Shown one piece after another: positions 10,883-23,401 of a stretch of DNA of 64,000 bases. Source of the DNA: Balaenoptera acutorostrata (lineage: Eukaryota > Chordata > Mammalia > Artiodactyla > Balaenopteridae); the NCBI RefSeq assembly GCF_949987535.1, contig NC_080081.1, positions 38,108,428 to 38,172,427 of the forward strand, written 5' to 3'. The notes beneath the pieces were generated by a model. That model was not told the origin of the DNA and made no database searches. It saw nothing but the letters and a program-made list of their open reading frames with translations. The translations under genes were made by a program, and so were the position numbers. The stretch's first letter is position 1; each line of letters opens with the position of its first letter.

Positions 10883-13048
10883 TTTTTTTTTTTTTAACAT
10901 CTTTATTGGAATATAATTGCTTTTCAGTGGTGTGTTAGTTTCTGCTATATAACAAAGTGAATCAGCTATACATATACATATATGCCCATATCTCCTCCCT
11001 CTTGTGTCTCCCCCCCCCTCTTATCTCACCCCTCTAGGTGGTTGCAAAGCACCAAGCTGATCTCCCTGTGCTATGCGGCTGCTTCCCACTAGCTATTTTC
11101 GATTTTGTAGTGTACATAAGCCCATGCCACTCTGTCACTTCGTCCCAGCTTACCCTTCCCCCTCCTCATGTCTTCAAGTCCATTCTCTACATCTGTGTCT
11201 TTATTCCTGTCCTGCCTCTAGTTTCTTCATAACCATTTTTTTTTCTCTCTTTCTGACTTACTTCTCTCTGTATGACAGACTCTAAGTCCATCCACCTCAC
11301 TACAAATAACTCAATTTTGTTTCTTTTTATGGCTGAGTAATATTCCACTGTATATACATGCCACATCTTCTTCATCCATTCATCTGTCAATGGGCACTTA
11401 GGTTGTTTTGATGTCCTAGATGTTGTAAATAGAGCTGCAATGAACATTGTGGTACATAAATCTTTTTGAATTATGGTTTTCTCGGGGTATATGCACAGTA
11501 GTGAGATTGCTGGGTCGTATGGTAGTTCTATTTTTAGTTTTTTAAGGAACCTCCATACTGTTCTCCATAGTGGCTATATCAATTTACATTCCCACCAACA
11601 GTGCAAGAGGGTTCCCTTTTCTCCACACCCGCTCCAGCATTTATTGTTTGGAGATATTTTAATGATGGCCATTCTGACTGGTGTGAGTTGATACCTCATT
11701 GTAGTTTTGATTTGCATTTCTCTAATGATTAGTGATGTTGAGCATCCTTTCATGTGTTTGTTGGCAATCTGTATATCCTCTTTGGAGAAATGTCTATTTA
11801 GGTCTCCTGCCCATTTTTGGATTGAGTTTTTTGTTCTTTTTATATTGAGCTGCATGAGCTGCTTGTAAATTTTGGAGATTAATCCTTTGTCAGTTGCTTC
11901 ATTTGCAAATATTTTCTCCCATTCTGAGGGTTGTCTTTTCATCTTTTTTAAGGTTTCCTTTGCTGTGCAAAAGCTTTGAAGTTTCATTAGTCCCATTTGT
12001 TTGATTTTGTTTTTATTTCCATTTCTCTAGAAGGTGGGTCAAAGAGGATCTTGCATTGATTTATGTCATAGAGTGTTCTGCCTATGTTTTCCTCTAAGAG
12101 TTTGGCCTTACATTTAGGTCTTTAATCCATTTTGAGTTTATTTTTATGTATGGTGTTAGGGAGTGTTCTAATTTCATACTTTTACATGTACCTGTCCAGT
12201 TTTCCAAGCACCACTTATTGAAGATGGTGTTTTTTCTCCATTGTATATTCTTGCCTCCTTTATCAAAATTAAGGTGACCATATGTGTCTGCGTTTATCTC
12301 TGGGCTTTCTATCCTGTCCCATTGATCTATATTTCTCTTTTTGTGCCAGTAATATATTGTCTTGAAAACTGTAGCTTTGTGGTATAGTCTGAATTCAGGG
12401 AGCCTGATTCCTCCAGCTGCATTTTTCTTTCTCAAGATTGCTTTGGCTATTCGGGGTCTTTTCTGTTTCCATACAAATTGTGAAATTTTTTGTTCTAGTT
12501 CTGTGAAAAGTGCCATTGGTAGTTTGATAGGGATTGCACTGAATTTGTAGATTGCTTTCGGTAGTATAGTCATTTTCACAATGTTGATTCTTCCAATCCA
12601 AGAACATGGTATATCTCTCCATCTGTATGTATCATCTTTAATTTCTTCCATCAGTGTCTTATAGTTTTCTGCATACAGGCCTTTTGTCACCTTAAGTAGG
12701 TTTATTCCTAGGTATTTTATTGTTTTTGTTGCAGTGGTAAATGGGAGGGTTTCCTTAATTGCTCTTTCAGATTTTTCATCATTAGTTTATAGGAATACAA
12801 GAGATTTCTGTACATTAATTTTGTATCCTGCTACTTTACCAAATTCACTGATTAGCTCTAGTACTTTTCTGGTAGAGTCTTTAGGATTCTCTATGTATAG
12901 TATCATGTCATCTGCAAACAGTGATAGCTTTACTTCTTCTTTTCCAATTTGGATTCCTTTTATTTCTTTTTCTTCTCTGATTGCTGTGGCTAAAACTTCC
13001 AAAGCTATATTGAATAATAGTGGTGAGAGTGGGTAACCTTGTCTTGTT
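10883..13048 (-). mobile_element. 5'-truncated L1, minus strand
   Basis: The poly(T) from 10877 followed by 'aacatctttattggaatata' is the reverse complement of the L1 3' end. The body carries the C-terminal ~60% of ORF2 and a 3'UTR. The insertion is bracketed by the direct repeat CCCTCTCCTTTTTT, at 10869-10882 and 13049-13062. That marks target-primed reverse transcription and fixes the 5' truncation point inside the reverse-transcriptase domain. Several frameshifts make it inactive. It belongs to the same 3'UTR type as the L1s at 33-40 kb and 61-64 kb. Confidence 0.92.
11190..13046 (-). pseudogene. L1 ORF2 remnant (reverse transcriptase)
   Basis: Minus-strand peptides include the reverse-transcriptase active-site block '[17 protein letters not shown]' (F-A-D-D at 12907-12918), then '[16 protein letters not shown]', '[14 protein letters not shown]', '[17 protein letters not shown]' and the Cys-rich '[18 protein letters not shown]'. 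These are in the order of the RT, post-RT and C-terminal Cys regions of L1 ORF2p. The endonuclease domain is absent because of 5' truncation. Frame changes near 12,090 and 11,570-12,000 break the reading frame. This is the only copy in the window that keeps both catalytic Asp residues of the FADD motif. Confidence 0.88.
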
Positions 13049-13062
13049 CCCTCTCCTTTTTT

Positions 13063-13643
13063 AATGTCTTCCTCCTTTTCCTCAATAATCTCAAAATCAT
13101 GTTTTTTAATTGATTCTTTTTTCTTATTTTTTTAGATGTCATTTTAGAATTTATGTGAGAAATTGCATGATTTTCTTCTAAAGCCATTGGACACTTTAGT
13201 TGAACCTAACCAAGGGATACGTTTCCAGAGAAGTCCTACAAGTGTGTCTTGCTGTTTCTCATAGATGACACTGTTTTGATTGAAACAGGTAGGTTTTGTG
13301 TCTCCTGGCCAACTGTAGAGCTGGGAGAATTGGAGTGACAATTTACAAGTGGAGTAAGATTTGTGATGGGCAGGTTGGGGGGAGGTAGAGGTGGAAGGGT
13401 GGGGATGGAAGCAGCTGTAGGAGCAGTGAGAGATCTACAGTAGATTTTTCACTGGTGAGATTCAAATGACCATTTAACTTGAGCTGTACTATATTTGTCA
13501 GATGTGATATTCAAACTTGTTATTTATTAAAATATGAATTAAATCTAAATCCAAAGGCATTTTCTGAGAAAGAGAAGATACAACATCTCTACTAGAACAT
13601 TCAGAAGCTTTTGAATGGCTGTTGTCTACATTAGTCTAGACGG
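13063..13643. other. Unassigned sequence
   Basis: Not recognised as a repeat. It contains pyrimidine-AG and GTAGGT strings around 13259-13293 that mimic splice sites but enclose only ~25 bp. No coding signal. Confidence 0.35.
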
Positions 13644-13655
13644 ATTTTGTTTTCT

Positions 13656-14041
13656 TTTATTTATTTATGTATTTATTTATTTATTCTTTGTTTTTTATTT
13701 ATTTTATTTATTTACTTTTGGCCGCATTGGGTTTTCGTTGTTGCATGGGCTTTCTCTAGTTGTGGTAAGTGGGGGCTACTCTTCATTGCGGTGCATGGGT
13801 GTCTCATTGTGGTGGCTTCTCTTGTTGTGGAGCATGGGCTCTAAGTGTGCAGGCTTCAGTAGTTGTGGCACATGGGCTCAGTAGTTGTGGCTCATGGGCT
13901 CTAGAGCACTGGCTCAGTAGTTGTGGTGCACAGGCTTAGTTGCTCTGTGGCATGTGGGATCCTCCCAGACCAGGGCTCAAACCCATGTTCCCTGCATTGG
14001 CAGGTGGATTCTTAACCAGTGCACCACCAGGGAAGCCCCAT
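13656..14041 (-). mobile_element. CHR-type tRNA-derived SINE, minus strand
   Basis: Read on the minus strand, it starts 'gggcttccctggtggtgca' and continues with a tRNA-like head, the 'ccacaactactga' body and a (TTTA)n tail on the plus strand (13656-13720). The perfect duplication ATTTTGTTTTCT flanks it at 13644-13655 and 14042-14053. At ~386 bp it is longer than the other copies because the 'ccacaactactga' unit occurs three times in tandem. RNA polymerase III A and B boxes are mutated (B box 'gggtttgagcc'). Confidence 0.9.
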
Positions 14042-14053
14042 ATTTTGTTTTCT

Positions 14054-14429
14054 AGAAAGCAGAAACTTCTATGACTGTCTGCTTTATTTGATTAAATTTA
14101 GGCCAGTGTCTCTGAATCTCTTTAAAAATATAATTGTGTAAAGTATATGTAACTAATGTCCTTAGGATTCCAATTGGCTGCTTGTTTGCAGGATTGTTCT
14201 GAGGGAATTCTTTGTGTTTTGGAATGATACCATCTCTTTGCAAGGAAGCAAGCATTGCAGGTGTCTTGTAGGTCTTCAGTTCTGGGAAGCACATCCTCTT
14301 CTGCCATTATGACTGCTGAGAAACACTGCTGTCCATGTGTATATTTTGAATTGTATTTGCAGGGCTCATGGGTGATATCCTTTTCCTCTCAGACACTGCA
14401 TCTGAAACAGGTACTTTGAATTTGTACTC
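14054..14429. other. Unassigned sequence between SINE and LTR
   Basis: Minus-strand open frames (14052-14307) look somewhat protein-like, but I recognise no family and no splice signals. See also 14783-15130. Confidence 0.3.
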
Positions 14430-14782
14430 TGCTATGGTCTGAAAGTTTGTGTTCCCCCAAAATTCATAAGTTGAAATCCTGATGCTCTATGTGATGGTAT
14501 TAAGAGGTGGGGCCTTAGGGTGGTGATTAGGTCATGAGGGTGGAGCCCTTATGAATGGGATTAGTACTGTAATATGAGAGACTCCATAGAGTTTTCTAGC
14601 CCCTTTGGTCAGGTGAGGACACAGCGAGAAGTCTATGATCCAGAAGAAGACCCTCCCCTGACCATGCTGGTACTCTGATTTCAGAGTTCCAGCTTCCAGA
14701 ACTGGGAGAAATAAATTTCTGTTGTTTAAAAGTTCTCCCAGTCTGTGGTAATTTGTAATAGCAGCCTGAAGAGACTAAAACA
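14430..14782 (+). mobile_element. MaLR-type solo LTR
   Basis: The unit begins 'tgctatggtctgaaagt' and ends 'gagactaaaaca' (TG...CA). Inside are 'aaattcataagttgaaatcc', 'ggtgattaggtcatgaggg', 'aggacacagcgagaag', 'ctccagcttccagaactgg'-like text and an AATAAA at ~14710. This is a well-known mammalian MaLR (ERVL-derived, MLT1/MST-like) LTR text. No internal retroviral sequence adjoins it and no clear 5-bp duplication is readable. It is an ancient solo LTR. Confidence 0.8.
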
Positions 14783-15999
14783 CATTATTTTCCTACTTTT
14801 CTCCTTAGAACTGAATCAAAGGTCAGTTCCTTTGAATTATGGTCTTCTTCCTTGGAATTAAATTCTGTGGGTCTGGTCAGTCTCCAGTGCTGAGAAGCTC
14901 ATCTGGATGAGCATCACAAACAGGACAGAGATGCTGTCATGGCTCTGCTCTTCCATAGACTCACTCTCCACCCTCTTGTGTCATCTAAATCTCCCACACC
15001 ACCTGCTCCAGCTTCCACTGTGGGCTCTGCTGCCACTACCACAGCTACAACCAGTGCACTGCTGGTCTGTTTAATTTTGAGAAAGAAAATAAACTTGAAA
15101 ACCTTCAAGATAATTTCCTTCTGAAGTATACAGGCATTGAAAGAAGCATAAACATTTATAGATTTCTAGAAACAATTGTTTCTAGAAAGAATTTAAATCT
15201 TTCTGAAATCAATGGGTGCTAGCATTTATGATTCAATCAACATGAGTATATTTATTTTACAGAAGTAGTTCTAGTTGCATTGGAAGCTGTATAATTAAGC
15301 ATTTTGTAAGGGTTTTGATTCACCTAAGTCACATAATAGAAACTATAATTTTGTGCATAACAAAACTATTAGCGATAGATACCGTTTCTGTCATACAACT
15401 CACCTAAACCACAAGCAGAAAGTCACTGAAGTCCTACTCTATAGTAAGTTCCATTTCTATAAATAGTTCATCTTATTCATTTTAAAAAATAAAAGTGTAA
15501 CATATTTCTAAGAACTCTAATACTGTTTACTAATATACGTTGTTGCTAACATTGTCTTTAATTTTTCTGCTTTGATTTAGCTTCCACATTAGACAATATT
15601 CCATTCTTGTAGTATTTCAAAGCTTGAATTCAATAGACTTTCACTTTCTTTTAATTGGGTAAAGAAATTCCATGAGAAAATTTTCTCACAGTGCTACTAT
15701 CCAGCATTACAACAGCTTTTAAAAAATGTCATGCTCTGGCAATGATTGACACCGATCACTCAATAGCTTTCATGGCATCCAGGCTTCTAGCCTTCATGGA
15801 GTAGTTTAAAACTTGAATTTAATTATCTTTCATTTCTTTGCTTTTGAGGGATGGGGGGGCTTGTCCCTTAGATACTCTCAGTTAAGGAACTTTTTACAGT
15901 TATAGTGATTGTATTAATTTGGTTAGATGCTAATCTGTTAGACAAAGATACTCAGTACATAATCGTTTGTATAAATGTATTTCTTTTTATTTAATAATG
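14783..15999. other. Unassigned sequence
   Basis: The block 14860-15110 is less AT-rich than its surroundings and is open on both strands (Ala/Thr/Pro-rich on plus, Ala/Val/Gly-rich on minus), but matches no family I recognise. The rest shows nothing. Confidence 0.3.
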
Positions 16000-16185
16000 T
16001 AATGCATAATGCAGCAAAGTTTGATGTAAAGGCCATATGGTCTCTGTTATTGCTACTCAACTCTGCTGTTGTAGCTTAAAAGTAGCAGTAGACAATAGAT
16101 AAATGAGTGAGCATTACTGTGTTCCAATACAACTTTGTTTACAAAGCAGTCTGTAGGTTGCAGTTTCTCTACCCTTGATGCAGAG
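16000..16185 (+). mobile_element. hAT-type (Charlie/MER) fragment
   Basis: 'aggccatatggtctctgtt', 'ctactcaactctgctgttgt', 'agacaatagataaatgag' and 'gtgttccaatacaactttg' reproduce the internal text of a common mammalian non-autonomous hAT element. The right end 'ggttgcagtttctctaccct' is its degraded inverted repeat. No protein is encoded. Confidence 0.6.
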
Positions 16186-17905
16186 GGAAGCTAGTAGGGC
16201 AGCTCTGTCATGCTTATCACAAGTATTTTGCAGTTTCTCCAGACATCACCATATCTCAGCAAACTACCCAAGTACCTATCAATAAGAGGGAAGAGAGGAA
16301 GTGAGTGTCTGGAATACAGACAATAGTCTGTAAGAAGGCTGCCATGTTCACTCACTAACCCCTGCTCATAATGTAGCCAGTGGTCCAACAGAATGAGGCT
16401 CTAGCTGGGTACTTATGGACCTAAGAAAAGATCAGGGATTCTACTCTAAAAGGAAGAAATGAAATATGGATACTGGAAGGCTCTTACAAGTTTCTACGAT
16501 ATTCCATGTCTCCTAGATCTTGAGCACACTAGTTCCTTCCCTAAGGATAATCCAAATCTCATCCAGGTACTGCGTCCAATTGGAAGTCTGGGATATCTGC
16601 ATGAAGCCTAGTCTTCCCCCCGGCATATGGATGTGGTTCCTTGAAAATCCAGCAAACTGTAAGCTAATAAATTGTCTTGCTTTTTTTCAAACTCAGTATT
16701 CAAAAAATAATACAGACAGGATAGTCACAATAAATGATCTCATTCAAAAACTGGAAAAATAGAAAACACAGCAGTCAGGCATGCACAGAAATTGAAAAAT
16801 GTTTCTGGTCAGCAATTTTGAATACTACCTGAAATGGCATAAGCACACCCTTAAAATTTGTGGGATCTGGGCCAAAAGTACAAAAAGAAGACCAAGTACA
16901 ATATATCTAAGTTCTTTAAGTTTATATATATAGTGCCAACTGTTCCAGTATGTTATGTGGTCCTAACTTGAAAAAACAAACCTTCCTTACAACAACAACA
17001 ACAAAAATTTAAACATAAATCTATAGACTTTGTAAGATTTAAAGTCAGCTAAACATTTTAAAGACTACAAAATGTAAATATTATTGCATATTTCAGTGTT
17101 CTGCTGATCAGCCATCCACATTTGTATGAACTACCAAACATCATAAATTGTATTCTGTTGATAGTATGGTTTGTTAGACTACTATTCTTGAATTATTATA
17201 GTTTGTAGTTTTTGCTTCAGTGCAGTTTGGAAAAAATCCCTCTGCTGAGTCAGTAGCAACTGGAATTATTAATAAACATGGTAGTACAATATTTAGATTC
17301 AGAAATCAACCATGAATTTTATATGTTGTCCCTTAATTGCAGAAAATTTTATAACAATATTCTGACTCTATCATATCAATTACTATTTGTTATATCCTGA
17401 TTCTTTAAATCATTCTTAAATGAACATTTAGAGCCAAACAATATTTCCTATATTCTTTCTGTTTCAAGATGTTCACTACTGGTATATTATTATAAAAATG
17501 AGAACAGTAATACATTGCTTAATTGGTTTAATACTCTCTTCAGTTAAGACTCCATGGCAAACTATAGTGGCCTTACAAATATTCTTCATAAAATTTTATT
17601 TGGAGTTTCCTTGTTGATGAATTTTTCCATTTATACATTTTTATTTCCTTATTCTAAGTTTCTTATATTTTCTTGAGATGTCACTTTTGTTGCATATTTC
17701 ATATCTACTTTCTTTCAGTTTACATAAATCATATTTCTAAATTTTTAAAGAGTATTTTGAAGTAGAATAGCTAACCATAGACCTATTTTTATAAGCTTTT
17801 TCTAGTAATATTCATAATAATCAACAGTTCATATTAAATAACTGTAACAAACATATTCAAAATTAATTTTTATATCTGTCAATGGTCACAATTTCCTCTT
17901 TATAT
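16186..17905. other. Unassigned sequence
   Basis: No gene is recognised. 17,600-17,720 is T-rich and may be an old L1 piece, but this is not supportable. Confidence 0.35.
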
Positions 17906-17919
17906 AAGAATGCTTTGTT

Positions 17920-18232
17920 GGGCTTCCCTGGTGGCACAGTGGTTGAGGGTCTGCCTGCCAGTGCAGGGGACACGGGTTCGAGCCCTGGTCTGGGAGGATC
18001 CCACATGCCACGGGGCAACTGGGCCCGTGGACCACAATTACTGAGCCTGCGCGTCTGGAGCCTGTGCTCCGCAACAAGAGAGGCCGCGATGGTGAGAAGC
18101 CTGCGCACCGCGATGAAGAGTGGTCCCCACTTGCCACAACTGGAGAGGGCCGTCGCGCAGAAACGAAGACCCAACACAGCCATAAATAAATAAATAAAAA
18201 GAACGTGAATTTCTTAAAAAAAAAAAAAAAAA
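17920..18232 (+). mobile_element. CHR-2-type tRNA-derived SINE
   Basis: It starts 'gggcttccctggtggcacag'. It has a recognisable pol III A box (TGGCACAGTGG, ~17932) and B box (GGTTCGAGCC, ~17974), the 'gagcctgtgctccgcaacaa' and 'gcaccgcgatgaagagtgg' body, an (AAAT)n run and a poly(A). A perfect 14-bp duplication AAGAATGCTTTGTT lies at 17906-17919 and 18233-18246. This SINE class is diagnostic for cetaceans/hippos and depends on L1 proteins for movement. Confidence 0.93.
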
Positions 18233-18246
18233 AAGAATGCTTTGTT

Positions 18247-18870
18247 ATTTTGGTAACTCCTTCTCTTGTAGCTCATATAAAATTTCAAATAATCTAAATT
18301 AAATCTAATCATTTTAATAACATTTAGTTGACTTTCTCAGAATTTGTTCTTAAATGACTTTAATGCAAGAAGTGATAAAAACATCAGCAAGATATTCTAT
18401 TTGGGGCAGATCCAGAAAGTATAATATTTATTCTTTGATTTATTCCAAACAATGTCACTGATATCAGCACCTTTGAGACCATGCCTCCTCATTCTAACAC
18501 AAAGTTATGCACTCTAGGTTTTTATTATCTGTAAAGTTTCAAAATTAAAAAAAAAATAGTATTACACTTTATAGGTATAATGCTTATACCTATATTTAAA
18601 TTAAAATAATATGAATTGTTTAATATTGCAAAATGTACCATAGCTACTTTGTGAACCTGTTGGAAATACTGCCATAATTTGCAAGCAATTCCAGGAACAT
18701 GTAGTGGGATACAAAAAGAAGCAAGAAGTTGGAAATCAGGCACTATCCAGAAATTATAGGTTGTTATGGAAGACTGTTGAATTCTTACTATCTGAAAAGA
18801 TATGGAAAAAACTTTAGTGTGTGTTTTCTTTAACTTCCGTACTTCTACTCTCCACTTTCTCCCTTCTCTC
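18247..18870. other. Unassigned sequence
   Basis: No feature is recognised. The minus open frame at 18525-18878 has no family signature. Confidence 0.35.
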
Positions 18871-18872
18871 AG

Positions 18873-19057
18873 AAGCAATGTCCTCTAGTAACAGTACCAT
18901 ACACCAAAAAACAAAGTGTTCGGGTGGAGGTATGGCTTACTTAGCGCAGTACCCTGAGTCTTATGGGTATCCATGCATTATTTGGTACATTTTTGGTGTA
19001 TGTATTTTGAGATACATGAGGCTTCTGAAGCCCCAGGCCCCAGGACAATGCCCTCCT
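18873..19057 (+). other. Exon-like open segment with splice-site-like borders
   Basis: A pyrimidine tract (18849-18870) ends in AG at 18871-18872, and a consensus GTAAGT donor begins at 19058. The 185 bp between them lie within an open frame (18821-19093), with an ATG at 18878. The encoded peptide is unremarkable and matches no family I know. It could be a non-coding RNA exon, part of a degraded retroviral LTR or chance. There is no neighbouring exon to support it. Confidence 0.2.
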
Positions 19058-19157
19058 GTAAGTAGTTCTCAGGAAGGAATTGACTGTTGGTGAAGTTGGT
19101 CCATGGTGACCCATTTGGCTGCCCCTGAGGCTCCTATGTGCAACTTCTCAATTATAG

Positions 19158-19378
19158 CAGAGGTCCCCAACCTTTTTGGCACCAGGGATCGGTTTCGTGG
19201 AAGCCAATTTTTCCACGGATGGGAAGGGGTGGTTCAGGCAGTAATGTGAGCAATGGGGAGTGATGGGGAGCGGCAGATGAAGCTTTGCTTTGCCTGCTGC
19301 TCATCTTCTGCTGTGTGGTCCAGTTCCTAACAGCCATGGACAGGTACTGGTCTGTGGCCCGGGGGTTGGGGACCCCTG
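19158..19378 (+). mobile_element. hAT-Charlie MER1-type element
   Basis: The 221-bp element has terminal inverted repeats: left 'cagaggtccccaacc', right 'ggttggggacccctg'. Between them lies the typical 'tttttggcaccagggatcgg ... cccgggggttggggac' text. It is flanked by an 8-bp duplication with one mismatch, AATTATAG (19150-19157) and ATTTATAG (19379-19386), as expected of hAT transposases. It has no coding capacity and was mobilised by an autonomous Charlie transposase. Confidence 0.88.
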
Positions 19379-19386
19379 ATTTATAG

Positions 19387-22300
19387 TCTTTGAATTTGCT
19401 CTTTCTTTAGGTCTTCCTTATCTAATGTCCTTTAAGATAATATCTAAAGAAGATGTTAGGAAGTATGCTTTCCTGGGGATTTATAGCCTTTAACAGCCCA
19501 CTCCTACTACTGTAGGTCAAGGGTACTGAGGCTACTTTAAGTATTAAACAGTCCCAAGCTTCTGTTACCATGTTTGTAATTTCTTTGGCAATGCAATTTC
19601 CTCAAAATTCATTAAGCTCTGGTTATTATTTGCTTTCAATCAATCATGTGAAAGTTTAGTACTCAAAGATCCTTTCTGAGCATAATTCTAACTTGCAAAG
19701 TTTCCACTTTTATTTGCTGTCTGTTCAGCCTGTGACAGCTGCTTCCCTGCCACATGCTGTCTAACACTAAATGCTCTGCATTTTAGGATTTGGCTTACAG
19801 CAACACCAAACAACCATTAGTATGGACTATGCTGTTGTAATCAAAAGAACCTGATCTACAATGGCCTTTTAATAAAGTAAAAGCTTATTTCTCTCGCACG
19901 TAACAGTCCAAGGTAAGTAGTCTAGGGCTGATGGGGTGGTTATACTACCCCAACACCTGGGCCCCAAGGTTGTTTCACTTGTTTTTATTTTTCTGCTAGT
20001 AAGAATGGAGAAAGGAATCCAAAGATGGCATTACATTTTTAATTTAATTCGTAGATATATATTTTAGCCTGGTTTATTTTTTGTATTTATTTTTGTTGTT
20101 ATTATTACTTGGAAATTTAAATGCAAAAGAATGGCAGATGTCTTCATTTTAGAGCCAATTAGTGAACATTTATGGTCATTGTTTATGTTTTTAGGAAAAC
20201 CAGCACTTTTAATTTGCCACATTTTTTTCTTTGTTCTGCCTCCTCAGGTTAGGAAATGAAAACACATTCTTCCAGGTTTCCTTGAGGCTAGAATTCAGAA
20301 ATATGACCAAAATTTTACCAATCAGATGCACCTGTTCAAGGCTTATGTGTAAAATAGTCACATAAAAAGATGTTCAACAGTTTCCTTCTTGTAAGGGTGG
20401 TAAAGCATGTTGGGGAGGCATTCTTCTTTCAGAGGCAGTAATGTCAGAGTTTGTAGCCCACTTAGTGGTACAAGCTGAAAATCCTTGCTCCCTCACTTAG
20501 CCAGCCAAATATTTTGAAGCAGTTCATGTGTATTTGATGAAATTATGTTTTAAAATTGTTGGGGAAAGAGAATTAAAAAGAAAATCTTTTCCCATGCCAG
20601 AAAACCTCTCCACAAAGGTAGCAGAGAAAGAAGACATTTTATGATTGAATAAGCATTAAACCAGAATGCGAGGCAACATCACAGGCAATCCATTAAGAAG
20701 TTGTAAAGACAGAAAGAAATCTCACACTTTTATATACCCAAGCAGATACAACTCATTACTTATTTATTCTCATGATAAGCAATGGCCAGTCCTCAAGTCA
20801 GAGGACTTGAGGGCACCATTTGTCACACATAGTTCATCTTAGCTACACCTGAATTGAGGTGCTATCGGTTTTAGCTACTTGACTTCATCCAGAGGAAAAA
20901 CAAATTTCCCATATCTTTACCACAGAAAGTATTTTTGCAACCCAGAGCAAGGCACCCACTGAAATTAAGTTTTTATTCTCCCACAGAAACTGGGAGATAG
21001 GGGTACTATCTTCCTTAATGCTTACATTTCAATTAGATGGTTCCTGAGTCCCTAAAATGGTATACCTGCCATAATAAAGCTGATTAAATGACCATCTAGT
21101 TTCCAAAGAATTTATGTCCATTTCAAAGGAGGAGAAAGTACTTTATAATTACATGTCTCTAAGGTAAATTCTCTAAGAAAAAGGGAGGGAGAGAAGTCTC
21201 TTGTATTATTTTCAACATAGAGAATTAAGCCTATTGTTTTAAATTTTATTTGTGTTTATAGTCTATAGCTCCAATTCTCTTGTCGTGCTAAAGTTCCTAT
21301 GAATTAACTAATATATAATACAGTTCGTTTGGTTTAAACTTTTTTTGCAAATGTGGCTTCGCTTATTTGGAAATGTTTATTCTAACTGATAACCCTATAT
21401 CTTCATAGCATCTCTAATTTATATTAATCTATTTCTAGAAATTATAATATTTATGGTCAAAAATACTTAGATTAATTATTTTACTCAGTTTCCAAATTGT
21501 AAGTATTTGACCTGGGATATGAAATCAGTTCTATTTGATTCTAGACTTTTGCTCATAATCACTACATTCTATAGTAGGTGTTGTTCTTGAACGAATTTGA
21601 ATACAGATTACTTAGGAAACCAAATTGCACCAAGGCTTTGTTATATGATCAGTTTCCTCTCTTCCATTTAAAAATAGCTTAGTTATAATAATAAAATGCC
21701 AATCTTTAAATGTGGTTAGCTGAAAGACATTATGGATGGATTGATAGCTAGTTAGCTTGCTAGAGATAGATCCTCTTAATAACAAGGAGTAATTATATTC
21801 GTTGCAAACACTTGGCTTATATTTCCTTTATCCAGAGTGTAAATCACATAACTAAATATGCCTTCACCTTTATGTCGGCATTTAAGAAGCATGGAAAATA
21901 TGAATACATGTAGATTGTGGGAGAAATTGAGAGTGATACCCCAATACATGTTCATCTTTCATCTATATGAATAGAATCTTTCCTACCAGAATCAATATTG
22001 TATTTTTTCCTAGCCTCATTGCCAGTTAGATGTAGCCATGAAATTCAAGTGAATGTGATAAGATAGCTTATAGAGATATTTCTGGAAGAGAATATCCTTG
22101 AGGACCCTTTGCTTCTTCTTCTCTCCTCTATCCTACTACTTGGAAAATGAATGCTGTCATCTCAACTCATAAAAACAAAGGCCATAACCTAAAAATTATG
22201 GAGTAGTGAGGGGGAAAGAGCCAGGGTCCTTGCCTACTTTATAGGATAGAGCTGTCATATCAACCCTGGACTATATGCCTCCAGAAGACCTCCTGACTGA

Positions 22301-22435
22301 GATCTATACTTTGATCTTGTTTAAGCTACTGTTACTGAGTGATTTTATTTAAATTCAATATAGGATTATAATCCTAAATACTTACATAAAAACATTTCTC
22401 CCTCTCTCTGTCTCTCTCTCCACATTAAAATACAC
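19387..22435. other. Unassigned sequence
   Basis: There are no genes or confident repeats in this 3-kb stretch. A possible MIR tail lies at 21510-21570 and diverged MaLR/MER-like text at 21900-22340. Neither is strong enough to call. Confidence 0.35.
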
Positions 22436-22439
22436 AGCT

Positions 22440-22995
22440 CCCCACTATGAATATCTTGCAACAGAGTGGTACATTTGTTATAATTAATGAAAGTACATTG
22501 ACACATCATCACACAAAGTTCATACTTTAGAGTTCACTCTTGATGTTGTATGTTCTATGAGTTTTGGGAAATATATAACGACTTGTATACACCATTATAA
22601 TATCATACAGAATAGTTTCACTGCTCTAAAATCTGTGGTTCACGTATTCATCCCTCCCTACTCCTTAACCCCTGACGGCCACTGATCTTTTATCTCCATA
22701 GTTTTGCTTTTCCGGAATGCCACATAATTAGATTCAAACAGTATATAGCCTTTTCAGATTGGCTTCTTTCCCTTAGCAATATGCTTTTAAGGTTCTTCTA
22801 TGTCTTTTCATGGCTTGATAGCTCATTTCTTTTCAGTGTTGAAATAATATTTCAGTGTCTGAATGTACCACAGTTTATTTGTCCATTAACCTGTTTGAGG
22901 ACAACTTGATTGCCTACAAATTTTGACAGTTATGAATAAAGCTGCTATAAACATTCCTGTATAGGTTATTGTGTGGACAGGTTTTCAAAGAGCAT
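22440..22995 (-). mobile_element. Old L1 fragment, minus strand (part 1)
   Basis: Reverse L1 3' text such as 'ttcatggcttgatagctca', 'accacagtttatttgtccat' and 'aataaagctgctataaacat' identifies an old (L1M-class) element. It continues at 23505, so an LTR has split it. It is too degraded to give an ORF2 frame. Confidence 0.7.
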
Positions 22996-23401
22996 TGTGA
23001 TGGTTGATTTTATTGACCATTTTATTGACTGGGCTAAAGAATGCTCAAATAGCTGTTAAAACATTATTTCTGGGTGTGTCTGTGAGGTGGCTTCTGGAAA
23101 GAATTAGCATTTTATTCCCACTGAGCAGTGAATGGAATGAAAAGGTGAAGGAAGGACAAATTCCCTTTCTTCTTGAACTAGGTCATCCATCTTTTACTAC
23201 TTTTGGACATTGGAGCTACTGGTTCTCTGGCCTGGAGGTGCTGGGACTTACACCATTGGCTCCCCTGGTTCTCAAGCATTCAGACTTTGAATTTATCTCT
23301 GGCTTTCCTGGTTCTCCAGCTTCCAGATGGTAGATTGTTGGACTCTTAGTCTCCATGATCACATGTGCCAGTCCCTATAATAAATTTATACATACGCACA
23401 C

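Noticed and set aside
17932..17985. tRNA gene at the SINE head
   Set aside because: A and B boxes are present but belong to the tRNA-derived head of a CHR SINE. The cloverleaf is not complete.
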